A stretch of 64,000 bases of DNA from Amphiura filiformis (lineage: Eukaryota > Echinodermata > Ophiuroidea > Amphilepidida > Amphiuridae), in the NCBI RefSeq assembly GCF_039555335.1, contig NC_092637.1:44967613-45031612 (forward strand), in the 5' to 3' direction. The stretch's first letter is position 1, and the number at the start of each line of letters is the position of its first letter. The notes under the pieces are model-generated. The model was not told where the DNA came from and did not search any database. It was given only the letters and a program-made list of their open reading frames with translations. Positions 1 to 12,516 of this stretch are shown here, piece by piece. The translations under genes and the position numbers were made by a program.

Positions 1-1870
1 GTTAACTTCTTGATATGTCTCCGGTAGAGTGTGTAAGTCTCAGTAGAATACAGAAGACAGGGTAGGACAAACACGCGAAACAGTTTACATTTGGTCGCAA
101 GTCTTATACCACGCTGGGATCAAACTCTTTTTTCCAGAGATCCAAAGGCACTGGTGGCACTCTGAATTCGTCTTGTGATCTCCAGATCGATCGACGGAAT
201 TGTCCATGGAAATCACACTCCCCAGGTAGGTGAAATTGGCGACCGATTTGACAAGTTCCCCATGTATGTAGAGATCAGGATCTTGGTGTTGAGTTCCAGG
301 AGCAGGTTGGTAAATGACCTCAGTTTTACTGATGTTGATTGTAAGGCCAAATTCAACTGATGCAGTCACAAAACAGTCCAACATGTTCTGCAGGTCTTCA
401 ATAGATTGTGCCACCAGGGCGGTATCATCAGCATTATAGAAGCTCTTGTACACAGACTTCTTGACATCGGGTCTTGGCACGTAGACGGGCTAGATTGAAG
501 AGTTTGCCATCTGTCATAGAACGGAGGAAAACTGCATGCTGACCATCTGATAGGTTGTCAGATGACATTTCCAAAACAGCTGCCAAGTAGAGACCAAACA
601 AGGTTGGTGCCAACACACATCCCTGCTTAACACCATGACAAACTGGGAAGGACTCAGTTGTATCACCATCAACTAGAACAGTTGCCTGCATTCCATCATG
701 AAATTCACGAATGATCTTGACAAAGATGTCTGGACAACCATAATGCTCCAGTAGTTTCCAAAGTAATTCTCTATCGATGGTGTCAAATGCTTTGGTGAAG
801 TCGATGAAGACCATGTAAAGTGGTCTTTGCTGTTCTATTGATTTCTCCTGAAGCTGGCGCAGGGTTAAGATTGGATCAATTGTGGATCGACTGGCTCTGA
901 ACCCACATTGGCTTTCAGGTAGCATTTTACTCGCAACTTGTTGTAATCTGGCTAGGAGAATCTTTGCAAGAACTTTACCAGCAGTTGAGAGTAGGAATAT
1001 CCCTCGATAGTTACCACACTGAGTGCGGTCACCCTTCTTAAAAATGGTGACAATCATTGCATCCTTGAATTCTTGGGGCGGTTCAGCTGCACCCCAGCAG
1101 TTTTGGAAAAAACTGCACAGAGCTTGGATAATGCAAGGCCCGCCGAACTTGTACACCTCAGAGGGAATTCCATCCATTCCACGAGCTTTACCATTCTTCA
1201 TAGACTTGACAGCATCTTCAATTTCTTGCATGGTTGGGGCTTTTCCATTCCAGTTTTGCTTGATGGTTTTACAAGGTTATCTGCACATTTGGTGCAGTGC
1301 TAGAGGGTCGGTTAAGAAGATCCTGAAAATGCCATCTGATCTTGATGTCATCTTTGTCAGTTAGAAGAGTTGTACCTGAGCTATTGAGAAGAGGAGAGGC
1401 AATTGAATGCCTAGGTCCATAGACTTCCTTCAGGGCTGTGAAGAAAGCGTGAGAGTTACCACTCTCTGCCAGCTCTTGCACGGCTTCTGCTTTCTTATTC
1501 CACCATTCATCCCTCATCTGACGTAAAGATCTTTGGACATTACTTTTGCACTCCTTAAACTTTCTGCTTTTAGAGCGGAGTCCTGCCCTGAGCATCTCAT
1601 TCCTGGCAACTGTCCTCTCATGAAGGAGAGCTTGGATTGGTTCATTGTTCTCATCAAACCAATCTGCATTGCGATGGAGTGGTGGGCTTAGCTGTTCTCC
1701 CATAACCTCGTGGGTTGCCTTACTAAGAGCCTGCCATTGTTCATTGATTGTAGCTTCATTTGGCAGTCTCAGAGCATCCAGTTTTACAGATAGTGCTTCC
1801 TGGAATTTTGTTCTTGTTTCCAGGTTATCGATGAGACTTCTAACATTTGCCTTCTTCATGGGTTGCCTTA
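1..1870 (-). pseudogene. Decayed non-LTR retrotransposon (LINE A), endonuclease missing
   Basis: Three minus-strand frames in series make up the middle and C-terminal part of a LINE ORF2. 1859-1269 is the linker between endonuclease and reverse transcriptase. 1231-434 holds RT blocks including FIDFTKAFDTID and GVKQGCVLAPTLFG. 480-85 holds the catalytic box read as NADDTAL (consensus YADD) and the thumb. The frame changes near 1250 and near 475, so it cannot be translated whole. No endonuclease domain precedes 1859, so the copy is 5-prime truncated, the usual product of abortive target-primed reverse transcription. The 3-prime end lies outside the window. The clade (CR1-, RTE- or jockey-like) is not certain from inspection. 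Confidence 0.8.
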
Positions 1871-2121
1871 CTAAGATTTGGGGGATCTTAATGCCAGAGT
1901 GGGCAGTGACATTGCCACTTGGCCATGTATGTACCAGTTAAATAGCACTAAATTACAAGATACTCCGGGACAAGATAAACTGAAGGTAAAACCATAGGGA
2001 AAGTGTCACCCTCCCACGCCACAACTGAAAAGTAAGCGAACCTGCTCTGGATCAAAGTGCCTTCCTTTCTTGAAATAATTTTTTATTCAGTTCCATGTAC
2101 AATAAGGACATATCTATGTAA

Positions 2122-3667
2122 TAATAGGCATCGTCTGTCCCCGGGGGAGGCACTCCCTATCTGAAATGGCAGGGATGTGCCTCGGCCATGTTAAAAGTAG
2201 GGGGCATTCAGGTCAAATGTACAATTACAAAAATATGGGGTCATTCAGTACACAAGCTGAATAAAAATTGGGTCATTCGGTATAAAACTTTGAAAAAATG
2301 ATGGTCATTGGGGTAACAAAAGTAAAATGGGAGTCATTGAGCACAGGATTGCCAAAAGTGTATCATTAAGTACACATAAATAAGTGCCAAACTGCGTAAA
2401 AAAACAACTTGGCCACCTTGGAAATGTGAAAAATCTCATTATTTCTGGAGGAGAACACAAATACCACCTAAATTTGGGAATTAAAAGGGGGTCATAGAAA
2501 AAGGGGTCATTGAGTACATGAATTTTTTTAAACGGGGTCATTGGGTAATAGGTAGGACCATAACACAAAAAAGGGGTCATTGGGTACAAGCCGGTTTGAA
2601 AAGGGGGTCTATCTCGAGGCACATGATGCATATCTGTCATGGAAGTGCCCCACCCCCGGGCGTCTGTCTGTCTATATGTCTATCTGTCTGTCTATCTGTC
2701 TGTCTGTCTGTCTGTTCGCCTATTTTCTCAGAGACTAGGGGTCGCACGTGCCTCAAACTTGGTGGGTGGGTGCAGCTTGACCTCATACAGAACACGTTTG
2801 TATTGGTTAATTGGTCAAGGTCACCCAAGGTCAGCCAGGGGTCAAATTAGTAAAAACTGTTTTTCTCAGAGAGTGGGGGTCGCACGTTCCTCAAACTTGA
2901 CGGGTGGGTGCGTCTTGACCCGGGACAGAACAAGTTTGTATTGGTTAGTGGGTCAAGGTCACCAGAGGTCATCTAGGGGTCAAATTAGTAAAAACTCATT
3001 TGGGCATGCAACTTGTTGGGTAGGTGCATCTTGACCTAAGACGGAACAAGTTTGTATTGGTTAGTGGGTCAAGGTCACCCAGGGGTCATCTGAGGTCAAA
3101 TCAGTAAAAACTGTTTTCCGCCTATTTTCTCGGATACTAGGGGACGACGTTCCTCAAACTTGGTGGGTGGGTGCATCTGGACCTCAGACAGAACAAGTTT
3201 TGGTTAGTGGGCCAAGATCACCCGAGGTCATCCAGGGGTCATCTGAGGTCAAATTAGTAAAAATTGTCGTATGGGCATGAAACTTAGTGGGTACAGTCAA
3301 CTTTTAGAGTCAAATTTTTGGACGGTCATTTTGGGGTCATCCAGGGGTCATCTGCTGTCAAATTAGTAAAAAATGTCGTATGGGCATGAAACATGGTGGG
3401 TACAGTCAACTTTTAGAGTTAAATTTTTGGACGGTCATTTTGGGGTCATCCAAGGTCAAATTACTAAAAACTGTCGTATGGGCATGAAACGTGGTGGGTA
3501 CAGTCAACATTTAGAGCCAAATTTTGGAAGGTCATTTCGAGGTCACAAGGGGTCATCTGAGGTCAAATTAGTAAAAACTGTCCTATGGGCATAACACTTG
3601 GTGGGTACAGTTACCATCAGCCAGGTAATCGCGACAGCCGAGAAACGCGAAATACGGGTAACCGCCT
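2122..3667. repeat. AGGTCA-rich composite tandem repeat, unit A
   Basis: The unit starts with a CGCATCGTCTGTC-type edge and a TCTG/TATC microsatellite (about 2661-2715). It then has about three tandem modules of roughly 135 bp (GAGACTAGGGGTC, CCTCAAACTTGGTGGGTGGG, GGTCAAATTAGTAAAA), followed by shorter modules of about 105 bp built round TATGGGCATGAAAC and GGTACAGTCAAC. It closes with CAGCCAGGTAATC and GGTAACCGCCTAG. Every module has several AGGTCA-like hexamers. The second unit follows head to tail. Reading frames across it (2639-3034, 3373-3594) are repeat shadows. The family is unknown to me; defined ends with internal tandem modules would suit a non-autonomous Helitron-like element, which is speculation. 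Confidence 0.75.
2140..2660. mobile_element. MITE with CCCGGGGG terminal inverted repeats, copy 1
   Basis: A 521 bp element beginning CCCGGGGGAGGCACT and ending AGTGCCCCACCCCCGGG, flanked by the direct repeat CGTCTGTC at 2132-2139 and 2661-2668 (8 bp). It lies in the microsatellite edge of the AGGTCA-rich repeat. The interior is a run of degenerate GGGGTCATTGGGTAC / GGGGTCATTGAGTAC modules, with no coding sequence. A second copy sits at 62440-62950. An 8 bp duplication fits hAT- or P-type transposition; the superfamily is inference. Confidence 0.85.
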
Positions 3668-3946
3668 AGCCTATATAATAATACGCATCGTCTATGTGTG
3701 TGTCTGTGTGTCTGTCTGTCTGTCCGCCTATTTTCTTGGAGACTAGGGGTCACACGTTCCTCAAACTTGGTGGGTGGGTGCATCTTGACCTGAGCCAGAA
3801 CAAGTTTGTTTTGGTTAGTGGGCCAAGGTCACCCGAGGTCATCCAGGGGTCATCTGAGATCAAATTGGTAAAACCAATATAGCCACTGATGTCATCCTTG
3901 CACCTGTCTTATCAGAGCTACTTGATTGAGGGTTCATCTTTTACTA

Positions 3947-5244
3947 CGAGGGTTGGTCAATAATATCCCGCAACCATTATTTATCTCCGCTCATGCATGA
4001 CTTAGATGACTGTTACTTACGATCAATAAAGTTTGTACTTTTGTCTTTCAAAATCAAAACGCACAACAATTAGTATCAGAGTACATTTAATTACGTAATC
4101 TCATTTGCATAAAGTCATTGCTATATGTACACTGACAATAATTGTCAACATTGGCGAGAAATTTGAATTGGCTTTAAGGAACATGTAATAAAAAGAAGCA
4201 ATTGATAATTGTGAAAGAAGAAATGTATCCATCAACAGATGAGGAAAGGGACCATCTTTGAACTTCACCAAAAATAGGCCTATAACAACAAGCAAAAATG
4301 GTGTGAAAATCGCGAAAAAGAGCCCACACGGCAGAAGAAAGAATCCAAATTATCTCCAAAATAAAACAAAACCAATTATGGTTATTGGTATGGTATTAGA
4401 GATCATAGTCAGGACAATAGAATTTGTTGCAACAAAAATAGAAATATGCGCATGCGTTGCTGGTATGCATGATTGAAAGTACCAAAAATGTATGAAAAAA
4501 GTAAAAATTCATCAAAAACGCGCTAAAAATATGACTAAGGTTTGCGGAACAGTAGCTGTGTGAGTAAATTGCTATACCAAGTCTAATGCTAAAATTAGAC
4601 ACACCTTTCGAAATTCAAATCTCTTATTCAATCCAGAGCCTCTCTATGGTGTGCTACTTTAATTACAAAAACAAGACCTTTTGAAATTAAGGGTTCATTA
4701 AGAAAGAAATGTTTATGGTATTACCACTGGAACCTCCCTTTTTTATAATCAGTAGATACCCAATCAAACCAGGTACCATTGGTTAAATTTTGTCATCGAT
4801 TAATATTTCTATCTCTTATAATGTAAAGAACAATGGGTGATAAAGCCTACTCAAAATTGGAGATATTCAACACGATTTCTTTTCTTTAATAAATATGGTA
4901 TATGTCTAAAAAGAGTCCAGCATCATGCCTATGTTATCGGTTTATAAAGCTGCAAAAACCGTGCCAGATTCTATACTTTTATTCTCGAGATATTTGGAAT
5001 TATGTAACAATACCTCAATTTGGCGCGAGATTTTCTTGACTACTTTTCACCATAAATCAGGCAGTGCCCATACGCTATTGTGTTTATGCTAATGTCATTA
5101 CGTAATCAAGCATTCAGCATCGCTAATACATATTCGTTTTGAAAGACAAAAGTACAAACTTGAATTTAGCGTAAGTAACAGCCATCCAAGTCATGCATCA
5201 GCGGAGATACACCATAGTTGCGGGAACTTATTGACCAGCCCTCG
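3947..5244. mobile_element. Tc1/mariner-type non-autonomous element with TA duplication
   Basis: The left end CGAGGGTTGGTCAATAA and the right end (read on the minus strand) CGAGGGCTGGTCAATAAG form imperfect inverted repeats of more than 100 bp. They share CTCCGCT.ATGCATGACTT, TGTTACTTACG and GTTTGTACTTTTGTCTTTC. A TA dinucleotide flanks each end (3945-3946, 5245-5246). At 1298 bp it is as long as an autonomous mariner, but no transposase frame is visible; the small ORFs at 4101-4602 are AT-rich noise. Confidence 0.8.
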
Positions 5245-6084
5245 TATGTTTTCCATAATGTTTTTTTTTTTTTTTTTTTCCTCGTTTTTTTTTAAATATA
5301 TTTATTCATATGCATTTTCTTTAATTGTTTAATTACTTATTTACTTGATTTATTTCTTGTCATTTACTTTAACTTGTTTTAAATTTAACTGTCCATGACA
5401 TTTTCTGAATCATTGTGTTCATCTTTCCATTATCTTCGCCATTTGCTTACTTGCCTGCTATTTTCACCTTGATTGCTGGAATGTCGTGATCAATTTTCCC
5501 CTTTGTTTGTGTATTTTCAAGTCATATTTAGTACTGGGTTTCCAATCGTTGTGATCTTTTTTTTTTAAATAAAAATCCCTTATATTATTATTTCTGTATC
5601 TATTATTGATTTATATTTGTTTATGCATTAGCCTTTCTTTATGGTATATTTATCAGTTACCTGGTGGTTTTCCGTGCTCGTATGATTTTGTCCTATATGC
5701 TTTTTGGCCCCTAATTTGTTTTCATCACCTACTTTTAACTTCAGTGTTTAGTGTAACCTTGTGGGGTTTTTTGTGCTTTTTGTTGTTGTGTGTGTTTGAC
5801 GTTGGATCTTCATGGCAAATTGTAAAAATGTTTGAAGAACATTGCACATGATCGTATAATGTTAACTTGTAAATACTGTAATAATATATAAAATAAAAAA
5901 TGTGTTTATGGCAATATTGATGATGATAACTGGATGTGTTTTAGTTGTACTGGTACTTTATTTCCTTTCAATCACATCCTTGATGATAATGAATTTAAAT
6001 TTAATCTTTTTTATTTCAATAACTCCATTGAATATAATAAGCTGCTGAGTCTAAAATTGAATCCTTTCTTGTATGATGATTTAG

Positions 6085-6203
6085 AGAATAAATGATAGGA
6101 TTTTGTCTTTTGCCTATCCAATATCGTGTCATAATGGATGGGCTGGCCAATATTTTGAGTAGTGGATGCCGGCGCAGACAAAATCCTATCATTTATTCTC
6201 ATT
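6085..6203. repeat. Short fold-back element
   Basis: AGAATAAATGATAGGATTTT near 6086 is repeated inverted as AAAATCCTATCATTTATTCT ending near 6200, around a unique core of about 65 bp. It is probably a small MITE inserted upstream of the LINE B coding region. Confidence 0.6.
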
Positions 6204-6349
6204 CTTATTCACCAGAAAACCAATCAAATTACGTGAATTCTTTACAAGACGCACCCATTGAATAAGAAATTGTTGATAATGCTATGCCAAAGAATTTGTT
6301 TAAACCCAATTGTGTTAACTCCTGTAACTACTACTTTGATAATTTACTT

Positions 6350-9254
6350 GATATTGATGTATCGTTCAGTGACAATTTTTCAATTTTACATTTAAATTCT
6401 CGTAGGTTTAACAAAACCGTGACAACATTGAAATTTTCTTATCAAATTTGAAACACACTTTTTCTGTAATTGCAATGTCAGAAACTTGGTTTAAGGAGGA
6501 TCAATCTAATTTAATCGATATTACCAATTATAATGTAATTAGTGTACCACGGAAGAACAGGAAAAGTGGTGGTGCTGCTTTGTACATTCATAATTCGCTT
6601 TCTTTTAAATTAAGAAAGGATCTTGATCTAATTCAGCATGACTCTTCTGTTAATGTTATTGATCATTCTGAGTCTATCTTCATTGAAATTATGAATTCAA
6701 AGTGTAAGAATATAATTATTGGTAATGTTTATCGTGCTCACAGAACTGACGTTGATTCATTTAATTCTGATTTAAACCGTTGTCTTGATGTTATTGCAAA
6801 TGAAAACAAGCATTGCTATATTTCAGGTGATTTTAACTTAGACCTTTTACAGCACGAGAATGATTTAAAAATTCAGAATTTCCTTACAAATTTCTTTGAT
6901 CATAATATTTCCACTTATTGATCGCCCCACCAGGATAACGTCACATTCTGCCACACTTCTTGATAATATTTTCACTAATGTTTTTGATAAGAAAATTAAG
7001 TCTGGTATATGTGTGTCTGACATCACGGATCATTACCCTATTTTTCAATTTACTGATTCTATTTCATTGAAATATAATTTTGTTGGATCACACATGGTCG
7101 TTCATTTACTCAACGGAACATTCATTCATTTACAAATCACCTTCAATTAACTAATTGGAATCATGTTCTTAATGAGGAATCTGTTAGCCAAGCGTATAAG
7201 TTATTTATTGATAAACTGTCTGTATTATATAATCGTTGTTTTCCCGTTAAGGCTAAGCGTGTGAATTTAAGTTATAAGCGTATTCCTCATAAACCATGGA
7301 TCACAACTGCTATTTTAACATCCATCAATCGTAAGGATAAGCTGTACCGTAAATTTAAATCTTCTCCAACAGATGCCAATAAGCGTTTACTAGTAAATTA
7401 TAGAAATACTCTTACCAGTCTGATTCGTAATTCTAAAAAAATGTATTATTGTAAGTTGCTCAGTGAACAAAAGCACAATCTCAAACAAACCTGGAAAATC
7501 CTTAATGATCTTTTAGGAAGGAAGCGTAAGCAACCTCTTCCAGATTGTTTTGATATAAATGGCACACCAACAACTAATCCTGAAATGATTGCAAATGGTT
7601 TTAATGATTTCTTCACCAACATTGGTCCTAAATTAGCTAAAAATATTCCTCCTACACATGTTTCTTTTGATCACTTTTTGAATAATATTCCTTCTCCCCA
7701 GAATTCACTTTTTCTTACACCAACGGACACGAATGAAGTTATCAAAACATGTGCTTCTCTTAGATCTGGTGCAAGTCCTGGATATGATGAAATTAGACCT
7801 GATATTGTAAAACATCTTAAACATCTGATTGCTTCTCCGTAGGTTCACATATTTAATTTGTCTATTTCTAATGGAATTTTTCCAGATGAGCTTAAGCACG
7901 CTAAAGTTGTTCCTATTTTTAAAGCTGGCGACTCCCATTTATGTAACAATTATCGCCCAATTTCAATCCTTCCTGTGTTTTCAAAAATATTTGAGCGTAT
8001 TATTCACAAGAGACTTTATAATTTTCTTACATTTTATTCATTTCTTCATCAAAGTCAATTTGGTTTTAGGACAAATTATTCATCCTACATGGCTGTTTTA
8101 GAGGCCTACAATATGATAGTTTCTAACCTTCAGCTGAACCTTGATAAAGGTCACCATACATTGGGTATATTCCTGGACCTCTCCAAGGCTATCGATACGA
8201 TCAATCATGATATTCTCATTGAGAAACTTCACCATTATGGAGTACGTGGAAAGGCTTTGGAGTGGTTCAGGAGCTATCTTACCAACAGAAAACAAATTGT
8301 TGTGTTTAATAATTGTAAATCTTCTTTAAGTACAGTTCAATGTGGTGTTCCCCAAGGTTCTGTATTGGGTCCCCTTCTTTTTATTATTTTCCTTAATGAT
8401 ATTGTTTATTCTTCGAAAGATTTGTCCTTTTTTATTTATGCAGATGATACAAATGCTATTATGTCCAATCCGAACCTTGATGAACTTATTTGTTCTGTTA
8501 ATAATCAATTAACTAATATTTCTGTATGGTTCAAAGCCAATAAGTTGTCCCTTAATGTTCAAAAAACGAATTATATTATGTTTAAAAACCGTCATAGCAA
8601 TCGCACATACCACAATACTCATATATTTATAGATGGCAATGAACTTATTAAAGTAACTCGTACTAAATTTTTGGGTGTTATTCTTGATGAATCTCTGACA
8701 TGGTATGATCATACCTCTTATGTTACCAATATTGTTTCAAGATATAGTGGAATATTATTTCGTCTAAAGCACATTCTTTCGTGTGATACGTTATTTACCT
8801 TGTACAATACATTAGTTCTACCTCATCTACACTACTGTAATATAATTTGGGCAGATCCTGACAATTGTAATTTGAATTCTATCTATGTGAAACAAAAGAG
8901 AATTATCAGGTTATGTACCAATTCTAGCTGGCTGGCCCATACATCACCTTTATTTGGTCAGCTAAATACTTTGAATATTTTTGATATTCATAAACTTATC
9001 AAAGCTTTATTTATGTATAATTTCAGTATTAACAACATGCCTTGTAATTTTGCCAATTATTTTGTTAAAAATATGGCCATCCACACTTACTCAACACGCT
9101 CATCCCAATTTGTTTCGCCCTGCAATATTCAATTATGATTTGGCCAGAAATACCATTGCTCTGGAATTCTATCCCCGATGATATCAAAATCGCCTTGTCT
9201 CCTAATTCATTCAAACACAGCTATAAAGATTATCTGATTTCTTTATACTCATAA
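6350..9254 (+). pseudogene. LINE B ORF2: endonuclease plus reverse transcriptase, broken
   Basis: The AP-endonuclease part at 6448-7150 shows SETW, the SGDFNLDLL box and the SDITDHYPIF box. The linker and early RT are at 7261-7842 (ending GASPGYDEIRPDIV). RT at 7858-9138 shows NYRPISILPVFSKIFE, FLDLSKAIDTINHDIL, GVPQGSVLGPLLF and the catalytic FIYADDT. The C-terminus continues in another frame to a TAA at 9252-9254. Breaks: frame changes near 6915, near 7100 and near 9130, and an in-frame TAG at 7840-7842 between early RT motifs. Motif wording resembles the CR1/L2-like LINE group and is close to LINE D (48.6-52.2 kb). Confidence 0.85.
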
Positions 9255-10189
9255 ATTTATTGCTTCATAAATGCCCTGTATCATAACATTCTATTTTATA
9301 CTGTATAAAGTTAATGCATTTTTTTTTTTCAATTGACTTTTGTTTATATGCTATTGCCATTGCCAACGTCATTGTCTGTCTGCACTAGTCCTGTCAGTCT
9401 GCCGTTTTTCACCCCGTCCTTGTCTGTTGTCTGTAGGCATCTTTTTTGCACCGAGGGCAATCATGTCTTACGAGCTTTGCTCTTGTGATTGTCCTACCAT
9501 CCTTTTCTTGAATATTTTGTTATTGTATATAATATGATGGTGAAATAAACTTGAACTTAAAATTGGTAAAACTGTTTTCTCGGAGACTAGGGGTCCCATG
9601 TTCCTCAAACTTTGTGGGTGGGTGCATCTTGACCCGAGACAGAACAATTTTGTATTTATTAGTGGGTCAAGGTCACCCGAAGTCATCCAGGGATCATCTG
9701 AGTTCAAATTAGTAAAACCCGTTTTTCTCGGAGACTAGGGGTCGCACGTTCCTCAAACTTGGTGGGTGGGTGCATCTTGACCCGAGACAGAACAAGTTTG
9801 TATAGGTTGTGGGTCAAGTTCACCCAAGGTCATCCAGGGGGCATCTGAGGTCAAATTAGTAAAAACTGTCATATGGGCATGAACCTTGGTAAACAGTCAA
9901 CATTTAGAGCCAAATTTTTAGGGTCACCAGGGGTCATCTGAGGTCAAATTATTAAAGACTGTTGTATGGGCATGAAACTTGTTGGGTACAGTCACCATTT
10001 AGAGCCAAATTTTTGGAAGGTCATTTCGGGGTCACCAGGGGTCATCTGAGGTCAAATTAATAAAAACTGTCATATGGGCATGACATTTGGTGGGTACAGT
10101 CACCATCAGCCAGGTAATTGTAACAGCCGAGAACCGTCAAATACGGGTGACCGCCTAGTTTTTATTACTGCATTTGGTGATATTGGTGA

Positions 10190-10694
10190 TATACACCAGG
10201 CACAAAAAGAAACTCGTCAGTTATATTCATCCTCGCTGTTCAATAACTTGATAATTTTGGAGAATTCTGAAATATACATTTTGTTAATTGGACTTTGCGT
10301 TCTCATTTGACACCCTGTTCGTGAAAAACGAACAAGAATTGACCAAGATATGCGCCTCCAAAGCCTCAAACCCCAAAATCAAAAGTTGCATTTTCAACGA
10401 TTTTCAATGGGAACGCATCGTTGTATTGCACACAAGCACCACGGGCCAATCGATAAAACACACAGTGTAACAAGCACAATTGAATCGTTAAAATTGCAAC
10501 TTTTCATTTTGGGGTTTGAGAGTTTGGAGGCGCATATCTAGGTCAATTCTTGCTCAATGTTCACGAACAGGGTGTCAAATGAGAAAGAAAAGTCCAATTA
10601 ACAAAATGTACATTTCAGAATAATCCAAAATTATCAAGTTATTGAACAGTAAGGATGAATATAACTGACGAGTTTCTTTTTGTGTCTGGTGTAT
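10190..10694. repeat. Long fold-back (palindromic) element
   Basis: Left arm 10190-10402 and right arm 10484-10694 are imperfect reverse complements of about 210 bp with a loop of about 80 bp. Paired landmarks are TATACACCAG / CTGGTGTATA, AAACTCGTCAG / CTGACGAGTTT, ATATGCGCCTCCAAA / TTTGGAGGCGCATAT and GACACCCTGTTCGTGAA / TTCACGAACAGGGTGTC. There is no transposase. The small ORFs here arise from the palindrome. Confidence 0.8.
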
Positions 10695-11379
10695 ATAATA
10701 TAATGATAGATTTTGTTGGGTCCATCAGTAGGGCTATCTACTAAAGTGAATAGCGATTATGCAAATTAAATAGCGGATACCCCAAATTCGGTAATCACAT
10801 TGGAATTCTTGATATGCAACTTTTTACCAAAAGAGAAAAATAATTTGCCGTGGAATTAATTAAATACTGATCAATTAGTTAATTTAGTTCTTCAGAACAG
10901 GCCCAGTTTATTACGTTGGTTCCAACAGCACACACAAAGGAGTTTCAAAACACCTGGTACCATTTTTTATTTCAAATGAAATAACAAGAAATAATCATTA
11001 TTACTTCATATCATATTATTACATCATGTACATTTGGTGGTTGACAAAAACATATTTTCCTTTCATTATAGGACTAGCTTGGAATAGCAACGCAGCCACT
11101 TTCCTCTGCTGGTGGTTCCTGACCTACATTTAGCTCCTGGTTTTCTGATTGTCATCATCATTATCAACTGCAGATACCTAGAGAAAAAGGTGGACATTTT
11201 CGTAATTTTTAGTTTTTATTGGGTGGAAGAGTTCTCACTGGGGTACCCCTTCCCCTGTGGCGTCGCCACTGATTACAGCGTTTCGAATCTCCTGGAAAAT
11301 GTGCTATATGAATCCAAAATGTATTTATTATTGTCATTATTTATCTCGATTCAAGTTTGGTCAATCCCACTGCAATTCT

Positions 11380-11718
11380 CGCGTTTCACAATACGATGCG
11401 CCTCCAGCGATTGCTTTTTGCAGTCAAATTTTCGACTCCAGAGTCGACATCGCCGTTCTAACTGCTATTAAATTTTCACGCGAGTGTGATAATAAATATG
11501 TTGAAAACAGCTCCACGAAGGATTCCTGTGATCAATAGATAGAAAATGGATCTAATATCTAACATCATTATAATGACATTTAAACCCACAATGATGCATG
11601 TTCCTGTATTGTATTCGTATTACGCGGGCTTTGGTTGTCGACTCATTTTCCCATGATGCACTGTGTATTTTGGCCTCGACCCAGCGACCGCTGGAGGCGC
11701 ATCGTATTGTGAAACGCG
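11380..11718. mobile_element. MITE with perfect 30 bp terminal inverted repeats
   Basis: CGCGTTTCACAATACGATGC, continuing GCCTCCAGCG, at 11380-11409 recurs as its exact reverse complement at 11689-11718. The 279 bp core is non-coding. I could not define the target-site duplication. Confidence 0.7.
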
Positions 11719-12516
11719 ATAATTATTTGTTAGTTTTATGTTCAATAGAATTCTAATTGAAAATTGTTGTTTGCACAATTTGGTCTAAAATTAGATCATT
11801 TTGTAGTAATTTTATGTTTACAGCCATGAAGGCAAGATAAGGGTTTGGTAGAATTGTTTCAAAGTTCATTTCACAGCATTGCTACTAATTTTGAAAACGT
11901 TTGACCCCCCAGGCACCCCCCTACATTGCGCAAGAATGACGCGATGGCCGCTTGGTGGCTTTTATTTACATTTTCTACCCCGGTTTTCTACATCAACCAC
12001 AGACTGACCCCCCCCCACACACACACACACACCACACCCCCCACACCCGCACACACCCCACACCCACAAAAAATCGTTCCGCCGCCGCTGGACAGACCAG
12101 AGATAGTTAGAAGATGTTATAGCTCAAATGGCTAGTTTAGAGCAAATAATGCAATTTCCCAGTTGTGAATACTCAATTTAAGCCAGTTCATAAGTTTTAT
12201 CAACAGATGTTCCCAATTACATCAATTCCCAGCAATTTGACACCCCTCCCTAATTCTACTTCATTGACATATTTCAAATTATTTCGTCTCATTGATAAAC
12301 ATGATAAATCTGTACAACTTTAATTTCCTTAAAAATAAAATTTGCATACATTGTTTTTACCCTGTTTTTTTTTATAGATTTGGCCTACTTTTCACATTGT
12401 TCTATCACTCTGATACAGGTACTGCCCTTTTAAAGGGTTTTATTTGTGTTTAAGTTTTAGGTTCTATCCACTAGTCCCTGTATTTCATCCAGACTAACCA
12501 AATATTCCAAAAATTA

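Larger units (their letters stand above)
3875..9559 (+). mobile_element. LINE B insertion with 13 bp target-site duplication
   Basis: The insertion is bounded by the direct repeat AAATTGGTAAAAC at 3862-3874 and 9560-9572, inside the AGGTCA-rich repeat. It contains degenerate endonuclease and RT frames (about 6350-9254) and ends with a short 3-prime UTR finishing AATAAACTTGAACTTA. Roughly 2.4 kb precede the ORF: a mariner-type MITE (3947-5244), a T-rich stretch near 5263-5290 and AT-rich sequence to 6350 in which I see no gene. Flush ends with a duplication of this length are the hallmark of target-primed reverse transcription. Confidence 0.75.
3674..10158. repeat. AGGTCA-rich composite repeat, unit B, split by a LINE
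   Basis: This is the same repeat as unit A: the CGCATCGTCT edge and GTCTG microsatellite at about 3687-3725, and the first module at 3726-3874. After the LINE insertion the modules resume at 9560 and run to the closing GGTGACCGCCTAG near 10155. Deleting 3875-9559 plus one copy of the 13 bp duplication restores a module junction that matches the other units. Confidence 0.8.

Noticed and set aside
2639-3034. 131 aa frame in the AGGTCA-rich repeat
   Set aside because: The repetitive amino-acid pattern follows the 135 bp modules; no codon bias or homology.
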